From: CBDDCX01 sp965226925
Lineage (GTDB): Bacteria; Gemmatimonadota; Gemmatimonadetes; Longimicrobiales; Gaopeijiaceae
Assembly: GCA_965226925.1 (NCBI GenBank)
Contig: CBDDEN010000007.1
Location: 248,001-312,000 of the forward strand
Direction of reading: 5' to 3'
DNA length: 64,000 nt
Below, one piece after another: positions 62,963 to 64,000 of this stretch. The notes beneath the pieces were generated by a model that was not told where the DNA came from, did not search any database, and was given only the letters and a program-made list of their open reading frames with translations. The translations under genes were made by a program, and so were the position numbers. Within the stretch, counting starts at the first letter, position 1. Every line of letters begins with the position of its first letter.

Positions 62963-63115
62963 CGGACACCCGTGGGAACCGCCGGTTCCTCGCGGTTGAC
63001 GGGCGCGTGACGCTCGTCTTCGGAACCTTTGCCGATTCGACGTGATTCTCTACGCGTGGCCCGCGCGTGCACCCCACGGCGTGGCTCCCGACTGGACTCT
63101 GCCTGGGGGAGATGA

Positions 63116-63991
63116 ATGGGTTCCGACCTACCTCGTATGCCGTTCGCTCACGCCGCCCGATCCTGGTCGGGAGTTGCCGTCTTCGCGGCGGTGGTCTTGC
63201 CTGGCGCGGTGGCGGGCCAGTGGGTCGAGCCACCCGGCAGCGGATGGATCAGCGCCGAGGTCTACCACCAAGACACGAAGGATCGTTATGACCTGCAGGC
63301 GGTGAAGGGCCCCATTCCGTTCGGGGGCCACGCGAAGTCCACCGCCTTCTTCGTCACGGGTGCCGTCGGCCTCATCCCCAACTGGGACCTGTGGGCCCGC
63401 GGCTCCATCAACCGCCTCTCGTTCTCCGACGCCGGCGCAGACCGCTCGGAGGACGGACTGGGCGACGCCACCGTCTGGTTACGGGCGGCGCCACTCAAGT
63501 ATCTGGGCGTGGACTTTCCGTTCGCGGTCCGGGGCGGCGTGAAGCTGCCCATCGGGAGCTCGCCCGTGGATGCGGAGATCATCCCGCTCAGCGAGGGTCA
63601 GACCGACTGGGAGATCATGGCCGAGATCGGGCACTCGTTCTGGCCGCGCTCCCTATATGTGAACGGTTGGGTGGGCTACCGGTATCGGGAGAGAAATGCC
63701 GAGGCGGCCATCGATCCCGGCGAGGAGGTCTTCTTTCTCGCCCAGGTGGGCGGGGCCGCGGGAAACTTCCGATACAAGCTCGTCGCTGAGCGGTGGGACT
63801 CGGACGCCCCCGTACAAGAAGGCCTCACGATCGAATCCAGCCAACGGCAATACCTGCAGCTCACGCCGTCGCTCTGGTACGAGACCCCGGTGGGGGGGTT
63901 CGAGGCCGGTTGGAGGGTCCCACTCAGGGGCCGGAACTTGCCGGCCGGCGGTGCGCTGGTGCTGGGGTACTTCACGCGGTTCGGAATCTGA
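63116..63991 (+). CDS. Exported outer-membrane beta-barrel protein
   Basis: 291 residues ending at 63991. A signal peptide (SWSGVAVFAAVVLPGAVAG) is followed by ~12 beta strands with the usual alternation, such as GWISAEVYHQDTKDRYD and LYVNGWVGYRYRER, ending in a strand with a terminal aromatic (LVLGYFTRFGI). It resembles the MetA-pathway/transporter-like barrels. The start could be at 63116 or at the ATG at 63137. No neighbours to suggest a substrate. Confidence 0.7.
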   Translation: MGSDLPRMPFAHAARSWSGVAVFAAVVLPGAVAGQWVEPPGSGWISAEVYHQDTKDRYDLQAVKGPIPFGGHAKSTAFFVTGAVGLIPNWDLWARGSINRLSFSDAGADRSEDGLGDATVWLRAAPLKYLGVDFPFAVRGGVKLPIGSSPVDAEIIPLSEGQTDWEIMAEIGHSFWPRSLYVNGWVGYRYRERNAEAAIDPGEEVFFLAQVGGAAGNFRYKLVAERWDSDAPVQEGLTIESSQRQYLQLTPSLWYETPVGGFEAGWRVPLRGRNLPAGGALVLGYFTRFGI

Positions 63992-64000
63992 TGGCTTGTT

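Overview
The window is GC-rich, gene-dense bacterial chromosome with no rRNA, tRNA, CRISPR array or phage. A Gemmatimonadota-like organism is the best guess. The reasons are a Ser/Thr kinase with a TolB-like/TPR C-terminus, a MoxR-DUF58-BatA-DUF4159 gene block, a DUF5916/CBM9 outer-membrane protein, a SusC-like TonB receptor, many TPR proteins, and frequent GTG and TTG starts in 4-nt overlaps. This is inference from gene content, not a phylogenetic placement.

Layout. 1-3.9 kb: 3' part of a Ser/Thr kinase, a spermidine-synthase-like methyltransferase, an Smr protein and a 5'-truncated TPR gene. 3.9-6.5 kb: an IS1595-family element with imperfect inverted ends and two passenger reading frames. 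6.5-10.7 kb: ettA, then convergent hemY-type and hemH genes. 10.8-26.2 kb: one long minus-strand operon (DUF4159, VWA/GATase-like, caspase-like, TPR-metallopeptidase, DUF4159, MoxR, DUF58, broken BatA-like, DUF4175), often joined by 4-nt overlaps; it looks like an envelope or stress complex. 26.4-27.4 kb: a small conserved protein and ferritin.

27.4-32.2 kb is the most interesting part. A lipoprotein, a TPR protein, a sigma-54 activator without a receiver domain, and a TPR-HD-GYP protein lie in one minus-strand series. Ahead of them is a consensus sigma-54 promoter (TGGCAC-N5-TTGCA), and just upstream of that is an AT-rich nest of inverted repeats that could be the activator's enhancer. The two TPR regions are paralogous. 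I propose an auto-activated sigma-54 circuit that ends in c-di-GMP hydrolysis.

32.2-47.5 kb: PPIase, an alpha/beta-hydrolase lipoprotein, two envelope proteins, infA, a broken K+ channel, HU with an operator-like promoter, a DEAD-box protein that has lost its ATPase residues, a DsbA/FrnE-like protein, an aminotransferase, a fructosamine-kinase/LMW-PTP pair, and a normal DEAD-box helicase. 47.5-52.1 kb is decaying: a threonine ammonia-lyase with a stop codon and a large deletion, a TonB receptor with an in-frame stop, a frameshifted GNAT gene, and a second ilvA 3' end forming a 43-bp direct repeat. 52.1-64 kb: a CNB-GGDEF cyclase, a D-cysteine desulfhydrase-like enzyme, a zinc alcohol dehydrogenase, a DtxR/MntR regulator, apaG, a membrane sensor-like protein, an M16 peptidase, an ABC-class ATPase and an outer-membrane protein.

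Five genes carry clear lesions; in the BatA-like, K+ channel, ilvA-like and GNAT genes the two halves join out of frame with family-typical sequence missing. This may be true gene decay or assembly error and needs read-level checking.
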